64,000 bases of DNA from Picosynechococcus sp. PCC 7117 (GCF_001693275.1 NZ_CP016477.1:2232001-2296000), one strand, 5' to 3'. Shown: positions 1-9,196, numbered from the stretch's first letter. Numbers and translations: made by a program. The notes: a model not told the origin generated them from the sequence alone.

Positions 1-1
1 C

Positions 2-478
2 GTTAGTCAAGTTATCCTGAGAGCCGATGACGAACTCCGCTATCCCAGCAGCGGTGAACTCTCGGGGATTAAAAACTTTTTAGCCACTGGGGCGGTACGG
101 ATCCGCATTGCGGAGGCCCTTGCCGACAACGAAAAGAAAATCGTTGACCAAGCCCAAAAGCAACTGTTTAGCATCCACCCAGAATATCGAACCTCGGGCG
201 GGAATGCAGCCACCACGAAGCAATATAACCAATGTCTGCGGGACTACGGTTGGTACCTACGTCTGGTCACCTACGGTATCCTCGCTGGCGACAAAGATCC
301 CATTGAAAGGATTGGTTTAATCGGGGTGAAGGAAATGTACAACGCCCTCGGTGTACCGGTGCCTGGGATGGTTGATGCGATTCGCTGCCTCAAGGATGCC
401 GCCCTTGGTGTGCTTGATTCAGAGGAAGCAAGAATTGCTGCTCCTTATTTTGACTTCATTACCCAAGCAATGTCCTAG
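2..478 (+). CDS. apcD: Allophycocyanin alpha-B chain (5' end cut by window edge)
   Basis: Phycobilisome core linker pigment protein that carries phycocyanobilin and acts as a terminal emitter passing energy mainly to photosystem I. The frame is open from base 2 and gives about 158 residues, almost the whole ~161-residue family length; only the first few residues are missing. The phycobiliprotein core is intact: the chromophore-binding stretch [11 protein letters not shown] with its cysteine, then [12 protein letters not shown] and the conserved GVPVPGM segment near the C-terminus. The sequence matches ApcD better than ApcA or ApcB from memory (start VSQVIL, ending DFITQAMS). A strong terminator follows about 50 bases after the stop, so this is the last gene of its transcript. 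Confidence 0.93.
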   Translation, partial: VSQVILRADDELRYPSSGELSGIKNFLATGAVRIRIAEALADNEKKIVDQAQKQLFSIHPEYRTSGGNAATTKQYNQCLRDYGWYLRLVTYGILAGDKDPIERIGLIGVKEMYNALGVPVPGMVDAIRCLKDAALGVLDSEEARIAAPYFDFITQAMS

Positions 479-528
479 GGTTGAGTTCTGGGATTGCGGT
501 CTAATTCAATTCAATTATTCCGTCAGGG

Positions 529-559
529 ATCAGGGTTGTTTGCGCACCCTGATTTTTTA
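529..559 (+). terminator. Rho-independent terminator of apcD
   Basis: Perfect 8-bp stem ATCAGGGT (529-536) and ACCCTGAT (546-553) with a 9-base loop, followed at once by a run of six T. Confidence 0.9.
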
Positions 560-581
560 TTGCTTTCGAGCCACCCCTCTG

Positions 582-713
582 CTCCCTTCAAGGGGAGAAT
601 GGCATCCTCCGGCCTGACGGCCACCTCCCTCAAGGGAGAATTCCTTCCGGCTTTCGGGCAGTTTCCCCAGGGAATTACCCCTTCCGGCTTTCAGCCACCT
701 TCCCCAGGGAAGG
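582..713 (+). repeat. Short degenerate tandem GC-rich repeat
   Basis: About 3.5 copies of a unit of roughly 37-42 bases lie between apcD and the next gene. Each unit has a small palindromic part (like CTCCCTCAAGGGAG or TTCCCCAGGGAA) followed by a part like CCTTCCGGCTTTCGGCCAC. Units begin near 582, 625, 662 and 699. A related single copy lies in inverted orientation at 42184-42222. This looks like a dispersed intergenic repeat family rather than a CRISPR array, because units touch each other and there are no unique spacers of constant length. Confidence 0.6.
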
Positions 714-768
714 ATGGTTGTTGGGTATCCTAGCAATTGACAGATTTGTCCGTGGGTAAAGAATAGAG

Positions 769-1314
769 ATGACAGCATCACGAACCCAAGATTATGGTTT
801 TCCTTGGATTTCCTTGGGACTTTTTTGTTTGGCCTATGGGGTGTTTGGTTGGCTGGTGGGGGAAATGATTCCCGCGTGGCAGGCATGGCTCTTAGGGCAT
901 CAGACATGGTTTTTCTGGCCTATTGATCAGGCGATCGCCTTGAAGATGGCCTGGGGATTTGGCGGGGGACTCGTGCTGCTTTTGATGGTGGTCTTAGTGG
1001 CTCCCCTACGAATCATGCAATTGTTATTTGGGACTTGGTTGCGCTCCGATGCCAAGGCCTTTACGTCGGTCTTAGCCTGGGCCTTTGCGGCGGTCTTGAT
1101 TATTTGTTGGCTAGAGCAATTTGTCCGCTTTTTTGTGTTGCTTTCAGCGGGGATTTTGTGTCACTTAGATTTACAGATTCGCGGTTATCGGGTGTGGCAG
1201 GTGTTCCTCATTCTCAGTGGGATGGGCCTGGGGAGTTTTGCCTTGGGGGGATATTTATTTTCTCAGTTTCAAATTGAGATCGCCCAATTCTGGTCTATTT
1301 TCCAAGCCGCTTAG
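769..1314 (+). CDS. Hypothetical integral membrane protein
   Basis: I do not recognise the family. The 181-residue product is very hydrophobic, with four or five probable membrane segments: about residues 10-30, 58-80, 97-128 (long enough for two) and 143-165. It has no signal-peptide cleavage site and no catalytic motif that I can see. The ATG follows a region with AAAGAATAGAG about ten bases upstream, a plausible ribosome site. Flanked on both sides by intergenic repeat-like sequence, so probably monocistronic. Likely a conserved cyanobacterial membrane protein of unknown role. Confidence 0.7.
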   Translation: MTASRTQDYGFPWISLGLFCLAYGVFGWLVGEMIPAWQAWLLGHQTWFFWPIDQAIALKMAWGFGGGLVLLLMVVLVAPLRIMQLLFGTWLRSDAKAFTSVLAWAFAAVLIICWLEQFVRFFVLLSAGILCHLDLQIRGYRVWQVFLILSGMGLGSFALGGYLFSQFQIEIAQFWSIFQAA

Positions 1315-1407
1315 ATATTTTCCCTGGGAAGTCAATTTTTTATTTGCGACCTTTCTCCAGGGAAGAGATCTCTCTATCCTATGGCATCTCCCCAAGGGGA
1401 AATTGGT

Positions 1408-1959
1408 TTAGGCTTGGGCAAGAATCGGCGGAATGCAGGGTTTGCCGCTGGGGGTGGCGAGGCTGGGGCTTGAGGTTTCGGTGCGACAGTGAATTTCGGC
1501 AGCGAGAATTGGGGGTTCAAAGGAGGCGATCGCCGCTTCAACGGTTTGGAAAGTCACCCCTTGGGCGAGAATTGGCGGAATGCAGGGTTTGCCACTGGGG
1601 CTACTCACCAAGACGGGGGTCGAGTCCGTGCGGGGTTGGATGGTGGCGGCCAGGATCGGCGGTTCTAGGGTATCCGGGACGGTGTGATCCTTCAGGCTTG
1701 CTGTTTCTGCTGGGGCCGGATTTTTTGCCGCTGCAAGTTGCGTTTCCAGGGTGGCAATTTTGCCTTGATACTCTTGCTGTAAGGTGGCGATCGCCTCCCG
1801 CAACCGTTGCTCATGGTTGGTTTCGCTGGTTTGTAGATCCCGTCGCAGTTGACTCAGTTCTGTTTCTAAAGTGCCCAGCCGATTCAGGTCATCTTTTTTG
1901 ACGAGGTAAAACGCCCCCGCACCAACACCACAACCAATCACAAAGGGAATAATCCACAT
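1408..1959 (-). CDS. Hypothetical membrane-anchored protein with coiled coil and C-terminal internal repeat
   Basis: Unknown function, 183 residues. An N-terminal hydrophobic stretch (residues 1-19, MWIIPFVIG...) is followed by a charged, heptad-rich region at about 25-75 that should form a coiled coil, so the protein is probably tethered to the membrane. The C-terminal 90 residues hold two copies of a ~49-residue block: each has EPPILAA, then a variable linker, then PSGKPCIPPILAQ. The two DNA copies lie 147 bases apart in frame. A GGAG about ten bases before the ATG supports this start. The cysteine in each repeat is conserved. Confidence 0.65.
   Translation of the reverse strand: MWIIPFVIGCGVGAGAFYLVKKDDLNRLGTLETELSQLRRDLQTSETNHEQRLREAIATLQQEYQGKIATLETQLAAAKNPAPAETASLKDHTVPDTLEPPILAATIQPRTDSTPVLVSSPSGKPCIPPILAQGVTFQTVEAAIASFEPPILAAEIHCRTETSSPSLATPSGKPCIPPILAQA
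1419..1600 (-). repeat. In-frame 147-base tandem duplication
   Basis: The near-identical stretches containing GGCGGAATGCAGGGTTTGCC at about 1427-1446 and 1574-1593 are offset by 147 bases (49 codons) and lie at the 3' end of the coiled-coil protein gene. Differences are mostly single bases, so the duplication is fairly recent or homogenised. Confidence 0.75.
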
Positions 1960-2065
1960 AATTTCAATACACTCCAGGCAAAACCACTAAAAAAACAGAT
2001 CGATTGTGACCTTTTTGCTGTATTTCAAGGCAATCGGCTTTTGATTTTAGCGAATTTTTCTGGAT

Positions 2066-2908
2066 TTAGGCTGATTCGCTCGCATTCAACCCCTGTAAAG
2101 CTTGCATTAACCCCTTTTGACTGGCCATGCCATAGACATAATTGAGGTAACTTTGGAAAGCTTGGGCATCCTCCGGATTAAGGGCGATCGCCCCCAAAAG
2201 ATCAAGGCTCGTGGTGCCATCGGTGGGCGGCGTAATCACAACCAAATCTGGATCGAGGGGATGATCATATTGCCAGAACTGTTTAATATCAATGGTTTCC
2301 GGGTTCTGTTGCGGTTGGACTGTCTCAAGTTCAGCCTGGTCATGGCTGGGTAAATTGGTCGCAGTTGCCGTGGCGAAATGTTGCCGTCGGTAGTCCCGGA
2401 GTGCATCGAGGATTTGTTGTTTGGTGCGGCCCCGCAGTTGAAAAATCACAAAGGGATCTTCGTTAAAGCGATCGCCGAGTTGATAATAAACCGCGCCAAT
2501 GTGCTTACAGGGGTTGGCTTTATCGGGGCAAGTACAGCGGGAGTGGATATCTGCCAGGGTAAAGGGAAACAAATTCAAACCATTTGCCGTGAAGACCTGC
2601 TCAATGGCCACCGGCATTTCCCCGGCTAGCAGTTGGGCCGAAAAGAGTGCCTTTTGGGCTAAACTTTCCACCACATAGCCCCAAGCTTCGTCACTAAAGG
2701 GGTCTAGTTTTAAAGAAACGCGGTAGGGTTCTGGTTCGCTCCCTTGCACGAGGGCGATCGCCTGGGCTTCGACGAAATCAATTTGCAGCACATTACCCGC
2801 TTTGGCATAGATGCGCGCCCGTTCGAGGCGTTTTTTAAAGCGGTAAGAATCCAGTAATTCTAGCCACCGTTGTACCCACCAACGCTGTTGATCGAGGGTT
2901 TCTACCAT
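2066..2908 (-). CDS. SWIM zinc-finger domain protein
   Basis: A 280-residue protein with one SWIM zinc finger in its middle: CTCPDKANPCKHIGAV gives the CxCx(n)CxH ligand set. SWIM domains bind zinc and are linked to DNA or protein binding; cyanobacterial proteins of this form often accompany SNF2-type helicases, but none is encoded here. The N-terminal ~120 residues resemble the usual SWIM-protein leader (RIYAKAGNVLQI, YRVSLKL), and the C-terminal third is variable. It is 69 bases upstream of, and co-oriented with, nothing obvious; the neighbouring M15 peptidase gene lies just upstream on the same strand. Specific function unknown. Confidence 0.8.
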   Translation of the reverse strand: MVETLDQQRWWVQRWLELLDSYRFKKRLERARIYAKAGNVLQIDFVEAQAIALVQGSEPEPYRVSLKLDPFSDEAWGYVVESLAQKALFSAQLLAGEMPVAIEQVFTANGLNLFPFTLADIHSRCTCPDKANPCKHIGAVYYQLGDRFNEDPFVIFQLRGRTKQQILDALRDYRRQHFATATATNLPSHDQAELETVQPQQNPETIDIKQFWQYDHPLDPDLVVITPPTDGTTSLDLLGAIALNPEDAQAFQSYLNYVYGMASQKGLMQALQGLNASESA

Positions 2909-2977
2909 GATCTAATGTTCCTCTGAGAATATGCGCACATCACCTTTTTCTCTCCCAATCGTTTCCCAAGAAAAGGG

Positions 2978-3769
2978 CTACGGATTCAAATTGCGGGATT
3001 TGTAAAACGTTTCCAGACTATCTTGATCCCCCACAAAGCGCCAATGCCAAGGCTCGTAGGCGATGCCCTGGGGATTATCTCGCGGGAAAGACAACTCAAA
3101 ACTATAACGGGCGGCATTATTTTGGAGCCACTGAAACGCCGCTGTATTTTCAAAATTTTCCTGGAGGTGGGTCGCTGGCAAATTTCCATCCCCCAGATCA
3201 ATGGCATAGCCCGTATGGTGTTCACTGTAGCGGGGGGGCGCACTCACCTCGGCCCGTTTGGTAGTGTCCTGGGCGCGCTGTTCTTTAATGTCAAAAAATA
3301 AATATTGTTGCTCTTCGATGGTGCGAAAGGCTGAGAGTAACGCTAAGTTGATCCCGGCTTGTCTCGCATCAGCCTGCATTTGAAGAAACTTTTCGGCGGC
3401 GGCGGGGCGTAATTTCAAGCGACCATCGGCACTCACGGCGACCAGTTCACTGACCTCGGCTTCGGGGTAGGGAAAATGACCGAGAATTTGTTCGCTGGTT
3501 TCGGTATCATTGCTGCCTGATTCGGACGGAGAAACATCGCTGGCAAGATCCTCTGGGGCAGCGGGATCTGGGGTGGCCTGGAAAAACTGGCGCGAGGCGA
3601 TCGCCCCAAACCCGACAATGAGGATTCCCCCCAACCCCAACAAGAGGCGTTGCTTGGGGCTAGATCCTGTGGTTTTTTCGCTTTGTTCTGGATCTTCATC
3701 CCGCACGACCTCAGGAATATCAATGTCATCCAGGACAGAGAGGTCATCAAATTCTTCGGACACGCTCAA
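2978..3769 (-). CDS. D-alanyl-D-alanine carboxypeptidase, M15B (VanY/DdpX-like)
   Basis: Zinc peptidase that trims the terminal D-alanine of peptidoglycan stem peptides in the periplasm. The 263-residue product has an acidic cytoplasmic N-terminus, one membrane anchor at about residues 41-60, a low-complexity linker to about 95, and the M15 domain after that. Visible catalytic elements: SAFRT (146-150), the zinc-binding HHTGYAIDLG with H184 and D191, and EPWHWRF with E239 and H242. All expected residues are present, so it should be active. Being anchored by one segment and lacking a cleavage site, it probably faces the periplasm from the cytoplasmic membrane. Confidence 0.9.
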   Translation of the reverse strand: MSVSEEFDDLSVLDDIDIPEVVRDEDPEQSEKTTGSSPKQRLLLGLGGILIVGFGAIASRQFFQATPDPAAPEDLASDVSPSESGSNDTETSEQILGHFPYPEAEVSELVAVSADGRLKLRPAAAEKFLQMQADARQAGINLALLSAFRTIEEQQYLFFDIKEQRAQDTTKRAEVSAPPRYSEHHTGYAIDLGDGNLPATHLQENFENTAAFQWLQNNAARYSFELSFPRDNPQGIAYEPWHWRFVGDQDSLETFYKSRNLNP

Positions 3770-3898
3770 TTCCTACCGCTGCACTCCCTAAATATTTTGT
3801 GGTTCTATCTTATGTTGCTTTTTGAAGAATAGGAAAGTTCTCCGGCACAATCATCATCTGGTGTTAGGCTCAAACAAGGATCAAAGGTTAGGGACTCT

Positions 3899-4834
3899 AT
3901 GGCAGAATTGCTGCTGCAATTGGCGCTCATCTACGGCAAGTTGGGGCTAGGCATTGGGGGCGGTTGGCTCCTGGGGAAATATCTCCCTGCATCCCTGGGG
4001 CACAATCTGGGCAAAGGTCTGTTTTGGTTTGGCATTCCCTTGAGTGTGTTTGGCTTTGTGCGCCAGGTGGATTTGACAGGCACTCTCTGGTTTGCGCCGG
4101 TCGTTGCTTGGTTGGCAATGGGACTCTGTTTTGGGGTGGCTTGGCTCTGGTTGCGTTACCGTACCCCCGATTTATCGCTCCCCTCCCAGGGCAGTTTCCT
4201 GTTGGTTTCGAGCATTGGCAATACGGGCTATCTGGGCTATCCGATCAGTTTGGCGATCGCCGGGCCAGAAACCTTTGCCTGGGCTTTGTTCTACGACTTA
4301 CTGGGCAGTCTGTTGTGGGGCTATGGGGTCGGGGTGATGGTGGCCACCTACTACGGCCAGGGGGAAAATCAAACTTGGGGGACGCGCCTGAAAAATATGG
4401 GTACCCAGGTAGGCATCAACCCTTCCCTCTGGAGTTTGGTGTTGGGTTTGGCCTGTAAGCCGCTCGTTTTTCCGGAACCTTTGGAATGGAGTTTAGAAAT
4501 CGCTTCCTGGGTAGTCATTGGTTTGGCGATCATCTTGATCGGGATGCGCCTAGGGGAATTGGAACCGGGGCAAGAAATACCGCCAGTGCGCAGTAGTCTT
4601 TTGATCAAAATGGCGATCGCCCCGTTCCTGTTCGGCTTGATCTTGCCCTTTTTTAATCTGCCTAACGTCATTTGCCTGGTGTTGGTGTTGCAGATCGCGA
4701 TGCCGCCCGCCTTTGCCACCCTGATCGTCAGCGAAACCTATGCCCTTGATCGCCAGTTAGCTGTTAGTTCCCTGGCCACTGGCACCCTACTTTTGTTGGG
4801 AACACTGCCCATTTGGCTCTTGTGGTTTCGTTAG
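3899..4834 (+). CDS. AEC-family transporter (auxin efflux carrier-like permease)
   Basis: Predicted secondary carrier of the AEC/bile-arsenite-riboflavin superfamily, 311 residues with about ten hydrophobic segments. The family pattern of two five-helix halves is visible, with the conserved [11 protein letters not shown] in the first half and [14 protein letters not shown] in the second. Substrates in bacteria range from malonate to amino acids and cannot be told from sequence. The ATG at 3899 starts the first hydrophobic helix directly. Its stop overlaps the stop of the convergent aroC gene within TTAG (4831-4834). Confidence 0.85.
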   Translation: MAELLLQLALIYGKLGLGIGGGWLLGKYLPASLGHNLGKGLFWFGIPLSVFGFVRQVDLTGTLWFAPVVAWLAMGLCFGVAWLWLRYRTPDLSLPSQGSFLLVSSIGNTGYLGYPISLAIAGPETFAWALFYDLLGSLLWGYGVGVMVATYYGQGENQTWGTRLKNMGTQVGINPSLWSLVLGLACKPLVFPEPLEWSLEIASWVVIGLAIILIGMRLGELEPGQEIPPVRSSLLIKMAIAPFLFGLILPFFNLPNVICLVLVLQIAMPPAFATLIVSETYALDRQLAVSSLATGTLLLLGTLPIWLLWFR

Positions 4835-5925
4835 CTGAGTGTGCGACATTGCCCTTGGTGCCGCAAGAGATGATCACACAGCACGAGGGCGACCATCGCT
4901 TCCACCATCGGTACGGCACGGGGTAACACGCAGGGATCATGGCGGCCTTTCGCGGCGAGGGTTGCTTCTTCACCGGCTCGTGTGGCTGTCTGTTGTTCTT
5001 TCCCAATGGTTGCGGTGGGTTTAAAGGCGACCCGCAGGACAATGTTTTCGCCGTTGGAAATGCCCCCTTGGATACCGCCAGAACGGTTGGTTTTAGTGCG
5101 AATCTGGCCCTGGTCATCCACGGTAAATTCATCGTTGTGTTCTTGGCCCGTGAGCAAAGTTCCCGCAAAGCCAGAACCAATTTCAAAACCTTTGCTGGCC
5201 GGGAGCGACATGGCTCCCTTCGCCAAATCTGCCTCGAGCTTATCAAATACAGGCATCCCCAAACCGACGGGCACCTTGCGAGCCACACATTCAACCACCC
5301 CCCCGATGGAATCCTTTTGCTTGCGAATCTCATCGATCAGGGCAATCATTTTTTCCGCCGCCGCCGCATCGGGACAACGAACAATATTGCTTTCTACTTG
5401 CGCAAGGGTGACTTGATTCGGGTCAATATCAACGGCTTCACAGTCTTTGATCCGCTTGACATAGCCGATAATTTCTACCCCGGCTACCTGCTGGAGGATT
5501 TTTTTGGCGATCGCCCCCGCTGCCACCCGACCGATAGTTTCCCTCGCCGAAGAGCGACCACCCCCTTCATAGTTGCGAATGCCATACTTCGCATCGTAGG
5601 TAAAATCCGCGTGGGAAGGACGATATTTTTCCTTCATCTCCGAATAATCCTTGGAACGTTGATCTTTATTGCGCACCAAAATTGAAATGGGCGTTCCCGT
5701 TGTTTTTCCCTCAAAGACCCCAGACATAATCTCACAGCGGTCGGCTTCGTTCCGGGGGGTTGTAATGCGACTTTGGCCCGGACGACGGCGGTCTAATTCC
5801 GCCTGGATTTCCGCTTCAGAAATTTCCACGAGGGGCGGACAACCATCAATCACGACGCCAACGCCACCCCCATGGGATTCACCGTAGGTTGTAATCCGAA
5901 ATAAATGTCCGAAGCTGTTGCCCAT
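4831..5925 (-). CDS. aroC: Chorismate synthase
   Basis: Last step of the shikimate pathway: turns 5-enolpyruvylshikimate-3-phosphate into chorismate using reduced FMN. The 364-residue product has all three family signatures: [12 protein letters not shown] near the N-terminus, the [22 protein letters not shown] stretch, and [22 protein letters not shown]. The open frame reaches to 6009, but the family begins [19 protein letters not shown], so the internal ATG at 5923-5925 is chosen. Transcribed divergently from the permease gene at 6123. Confidence 0.96.
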   Translation of the reverse strand: MGNSFGHLFRITTYGESHGGGVGVVIDGCPPLVEISEAEIQAELDRRRPGQSRITTPRNEADRCEIMSGVFEGKTTGTPISILVRNKDQRSKDYSEMKEKYRPSHADFTYDAKYGIRNYEGGGRSSARETIGRVAAGAIAKKILQQVAGVEIIGYVKRIKDCEAVDIDPNQVTLAQVESNIVRCPDAAAAEKMIALIDEIRKQKDSIGGVVECVARKVPVGLGMPVFDKLEADLAKGAMSLPASKGFEIGSGFAGTLLTGQEHNDEFTVDDQGQIRTKTNRSGGIQGGISNGENIVLRVAFKPTATIGKEQQTATRAGEEATLAAKGRHDPCVLPRAVPMVEAMVALVLCDHLLRHQGQCRTLS

Positions 5926-6083
5926 AGGTCTGATCGCAATGATGAAAGAGAAAGATTTGTGCCGAAATTTCAGAAAATTTCGAGACTGTATTGTAACCCA
6001 GTTCCCCAACCCTACCGCCTGTCATAACGTTAATTCCCCTCACTAGCCCAGAATAATTTTTCTGGGGAACGACCGCAGTTTCC

Positions 6084-6089
6084 TATAAT
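6084..6089 (+). promoter_or_regulatory. Probable -10 element of the DppB-like permease gene
   Basis: Exact TATAAT 34 bases before the ATG at 6123, in the short divergent region with aroC. No good -35 match is seen at 17 bases spacing. Confidence 0.45.
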
Positions 6090-6122
6090 TTTTCCAGTTC
6101 TATCTCTCCCCACCCATTGCCC

Positions 6123-7151
6123 ATGGCTTCCCGTAGTAAAGCTCTCCAGTACTACATCTTGGTGCGTTTGCTCCTGGCTCCCTTGATGTTGTTAACCATT
6201 ATCACCGTCGTTTTTCTGCTGCTCCGGGCCACCCCAGGCGATCCCGCTGATGCAATCCTCGGCAACCGTGCCCCTGAAGCGACCAAAGTCCTACTCCGGG
6301 AACAACTAGGCTTAGATCTGCCCCTCTGGCTACAGTATGTCCGTTACCTCGGCAGCCTATTGCAATTTGACTTGGGGACATCCCTCACCAGTCGCGGCTT
6401 ACCGGTGTGGGAGGTGATTCAGCAGCATTTTCCCGCAACCGTAGAATTAACCTTGTTTGGCATGATTGTTGCGGTGGTGGTGGGGGCTGGCGTGGGGATG
6501 ATTGCGGCCTCCCGCCAAGGCACTTGGTTTGATGTGGGCGGGCGATTATTCGGGATTGTCACCTACGCACTGCCTTTGTTCTGGATGGGAATGGTGGTGC
6601 AACTCATTTTTTCGGTGCAGTTGGGGTGGTTTCCCCTGGGGACACGCTTTCCGTTGGATGTGCCCCCCCCGCCCACCTTGTCGGGCCTCTATACCCTCGA
6701 TAGTCTGCTCACGGGAAGTTTTTTGCAACTCAGAACAGCTTTGTACTATTTGGTGTTGCCCTGCTGTACGTTGGGAATCCTCTTGAGTGGTATTTTTGAG
6801 CGCATTGTGCGGGTTAATCTGCGCCAAACGTTGCAATCGGACTATGTCGAAGCGGCGCGGGCCAGGGGTATTCCTGAACGAAAAATTCTCTGGAACCATG
6901 CCCTGAAAAATGCTCTGATTCCAGTGATCACGGTCTTGGGTTTAACCTTCGCGGCTTTGTTGGGAGGAGCGGTTTTAACGGAAGTGACATTTTCCTGGCC
7001 AGGTTTGGGGAATCGTCTTTATGAGGCAATTTCCCTGCGGGATTATCCAACGGTCCAGGGGATTATGGTGTTTTTCGGGGCGATTGTGGTGGTAGTCAGT
7101 CTGGTGATTGATATTGTGAATGCATTGATCGACCCACGGATTCGTTACTAA
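6123..7151 (+). CDS. ABC transporter permease, DppB/OppB (peptide/nickel) family
   Basis: Inner-membrane channel subunit of a type I ABC importer, 342 residues. The N-terminal helix followed by LLRATPGDPADAILG is typical of DppB/OppB, there are about six helices, and the EAA loop (EAARARGIPERKILWNHAL) that touches the ATPase is present near the C-terminus, followed by TFSWPGLGNRLYEAI. The ATG at 6123 (MASRSK) is preferred over a TTG two codons upstream. No binding protein, second permease or ATPase gene is next to it, which is usual in cyanobacteria where these subunits are scattered. Its stop touches the stop of the next, convergent gene with no gap. Confidence 0.9.
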   Translation: MASRSKALQYYILVRLLLAPLMLLTIITVVFLLLRATPGDPADAILGNRAPEATKVLLREQLGLDLPLWLQYVRYLGSLLQFDLGTSLTSRGLPVWEVIQQHFPATVELTLFGMIVAVVVGAGVGMIAASRQGTWFDVGGRLFGIVTYALPLFWMGMVVQLIFSVQLGWFPLGTRFPLDVPPPPTLSGLYTLDSLLTGSFLQLRTALYYLVLPCCTLGILLSGIFERIVRVNLRQTLQSDYVEAARARGIPERKILWNHALKNALIPVITVLGLTFAALLGGAVLTEVTFSWPGLGNRLYEAISLRDYPTVQGIMVFFGAIVVVVSLVIDIVNALIDPRIRY

Positions 7152-8015
7152 CTAGCCCCAGAGGAAGCGCAATGACCAAAAGGGCAGCAGCAACACAAGG
7201 ATCAGCCAATCCCAATGGTGGAAGCGCAGTTGATGCCAACGGACAAGGTGCTGGTTTGGACTGGTGAAGCCCCGGATATCCATTGCCGTTGCCATTTGTT
7301 CGGCCCGCATTAGGAGATTTTCGAGGAGTTTTTCGGAGACCATCAGCCACAGTTGGGCACTCTGTTTGAACCCTAGGGTCTTCCAGGCGATCGCCCTTGT
7401 GCGGACTGAACGCGTTAAATTCTGAATTTCCTCCAACACGAGGGGAATAAACCGGAGCGAGAGGGTCAGGGTGAGCAAAATTTCTGTCACCGGAACCTTG
7501 AGTCGGCGCAGCGGCCCCAGGAGAAACTCTAAACCCGTGGTAATTTCTTCCGCTGCCGTGGTCAACAGATAGAGATTGGTGCTGTAGAGCAACGTGAAAA
7601 TTTGTGTACTGAGCTTAATGCCCAGATCGAGTTTGAGGCGCGTGACGGAGATAAATTTAAACTGCCACACCACATATTCATAGTTTTGCTGAATATCTAG
7701 ATCCTCTGCCGGTAAACGGGGCTGATGATCAAGCACCAAGCCATCGGGGGTGATTAATGTAACCCCAAACAACACCAAACAAAAAATTAACAGCAACCCC
7801 ATCTGCTGTTTCCAGACCCGCAGGGGAATTAATGCCGTTAGGGTGATCGCGATTAATAACCCCACCAAACCCAAGCGCCACAGGTTGTTCGCCAAAATCG
7901 GCCCAATCAAAAAACTCATCAACCAAGCGAGTTTCACCCGGGGGTCTAGTCGGTGAAGCCAGGTTTGGGGCTGCTCCAGATATAACCCAATGGGCAGCGA
8001 TCGCATCAAATCCAT
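7152..8015 (-). CDS. EcfT/CbiQ-family transmembrane protein
   Basis: Probable energy-coupling-factor membrane component that links a substrate-binding membrane protein to paired ATPases in vitamin or metal uptake. The 287-residue product has five or so hydrophobic segments, an early HRLDPRVKLAWLM signature, and two arginine-containing coupling motifs in the cytoplasmic region (around RTRAIAWKT and MDIRGF). No EcfA or S component is adjacent, so the substrate is unknown. Convergent with the DppB-like gene and abutting it base to base. Confidence 0.83.
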   Translation of the reverse strand: MDLMRSLPIGLYLEQPQTWLHRLDPRVKLAWLMSFLIGPILANNLWRLGLVGLLIAITLTALIPLRVWKQQMGLLLIFCLVLFGVTLITPDGLVLDHQPRLPAEDLDIQQNYEYVVWQFKFISVTRLKLDLGIKLSTQIFTLLYSTNLYLLTTAAEEITTGLEFLLGPLRRLKVPVTEILLTLTLSLRFIPLVLEEIQNLTRSVRTRAIAWKTLGFKQSAQLWLMVSEKLLENLLMRAEQMATAMDIRGFTSPNQHLVRWHQLRFHHWDWLILVLLLPFWSLRFLWG

Positions 8016-8146
8016 CGTGGTGAAAATTCCGTAAAAAAATCAACTTCCATTATGTAATAAGCCTTAAAATTTCCCGCCCTCAGAAGGGAGTATGCTGGAT
8101 CCTAGGGATAAAAGCCCATTTGAAAAACCCCGTTAACAGTCGTCCC

Positions 8147-8998
8147 ATGATTAGAAAAATTCTCTTCGCTGATTCTGGCACTGGGCAAGTCCAGGATATG
8201 TTGAAAAACTTGCTCAAGCTCCCTGCCTTCAAAGACACTAGCATTAATATTCTCCATGTTGTGAAGGAAGAGCTGACTCCCGACATCGAACAAAAAGGCT
8301 ACGAAACCGGTGGTAAGCTCCTCGCCCAAGCGATCCAAGACCTCAAGCTCGATCCTGGCAACGTCAACACCATCCTGCGCCAAGGGGATCCTAAAGACGT
8401 GGTCTGCAAAGTCGCCGATGAGATTGATGCCGACCTAATTTTGATGGGCTCCCGGGGACTCAAACGGCTACAGTCGATCCTCGCTAATTCTGTGAGTCAA
8501 TACGTCTTCCAGCTCACCAACCGGCCGATGCTCCTGGTTAAGGATGACATCTATGTGCGCACGGTCAAAAAAGTTATGGTCGCCATCGATAAGTCCGATG
8601 CGGCGATGTATGGTTTGGATCTAGCCCTGCAAATGCTGCGGGACTATAGTGGCTGCGAACTGCTACTCCTGCGGGTTAACCCTGATTTACCAGGGAATCT
8701 TTCCCTTTCCCAAGCAGAAATGGACGCGAATCCGGCCCTCGCCCCAGCGATTCAACGGGCTAAACAAATGGGCATTGCGTACAAAACGTTAGTCGTTGGG
8801 GGTCGTCCTGGGGCCACGATCTGTAATGTCGCCAAAGACCAAAACATTGACTTGTTAATCCTCGGTTCCCCAGACCGCCGTCCTTCCATTGCTAAGAGTA
8901 TGCCTGACCTGGATCGCTTGCTGGGCACGTCTCTATCGGACTATGTGCGGGTCAATGCGCCTTGTCCTGTGCTCTTAGCTCGGACTGATGCCAGCTAA
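8147..8998 (+). CDS. Tandem universal stress protein (two UspA domains)
   Basis: Cytosolic stress protein with two UspA folds, 283 residues. First domain about 1-140: it begins MIRKILFADSG and carries ADLILMGSRGLKRL...ANSVSQYV. Second domain about 145-280: KKVMVAIDKSDAA and IDLLILGSPD. The ATP-binding G-x2-G-x9-G(S/T) pattern is partly kept in the first half and degraded in the second. ATG at 8147 is preferred to an in-frame TTG at 8120 because the family starts right at the first beta strand. Followed by a two-way terminator shared with psbM. Confidence 0.88.
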   Translation: MIRKILFADSGTGQVQDMLKNLLKLPAFKDTSINILHVVKEELTPDIEQKGYETGGKLLAQAIQDLKLDPGNVNTILRQGDPKDVVCKVADEIDADLILMGSRGLKRLQSILANSVSQYVFQLTNRPMLLVKDDIYVRTVKKVMVAIDKSDAAMYGLDLALQMLRDYSGCELLLLRVNPDLPGNLSLSQAEMDANPALAPAIQRAKQMGIAYKTLVVGGRPGATICNVAKDQNIDLLILGSPDRRPSIAKSMPDLDRLLGTSLSDYVRVNAPCPVLLARTDAS

Positions 8999-9027
8999 AA
9001 AGAAACCCGATTCACAGCCATAAAAAA

Positions 9028-9061
9028 GGGGGCGATCGCCAAGGATCTGTCCCCCATTGTT
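9028..9061. terminator. Bidirectional terminator between the UspA gene and psbM
   Basis: GGGGG (9028-9032) pairs with CCCCC (9051-9055). The loop contains a HIP1 palindrome that may add its own stem. A-run before and T-rich sequence after make it usable from both strands, fitting the convergent UspA and psbM genes. Confidence 0.6.
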
Positions 9062-9091
9062 TTTTATCGTGTTTTTTTAAAATGGTTTTTC

Positions 9092-9196
9092 TTAGGAAGC
9101 CGTTTTGTTGGTCTGGATATAAAGGATCAACAAAAAAACGGTGGGTACGAGTACAAAAAGAATCGTTGCAATGAAACCGAGATCGTTAACTTGCAT
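9092..9196 (-). CDS. psbM: Photosystem II reaction centre protein M
   Basis: Small single-helix subunit at the photosystem II dimer interface. The 34-residue product reads [18 protein letters not shown] and continues [16 protein letters not shown], closely matching PsbM from other cyanobacteria in length, start and helix; only the polar tail differs. It lies downstream of and on the same strand as the ferredoxin gene (132-base gap), so the two may be co-transcribed. Confidence 0.95.
   Translation of the reverse strand: MQVNDLGFIATILFVLVPTVFLLILYIQTNKTAS

Noticed and set aside
582-713. CRISPR-like repeat array
   Set aside because: Units are contiguous, imperfect and without unique spacers; no cas gene is in the window.
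1344-1901. 185-codon plus-strand frame opposite the coiled-coil protein
   Set aside because: Trp/Arg/Gly-rich antisense product with no motif; the minus strand has a ribosome site, anchor and coiled coil.
4939-5685. 248-codon plus-strand frame opposite aroC
   Set aside because: It is the antisense shadow of a highly conserved chorismate synthase gene and shows no domain.
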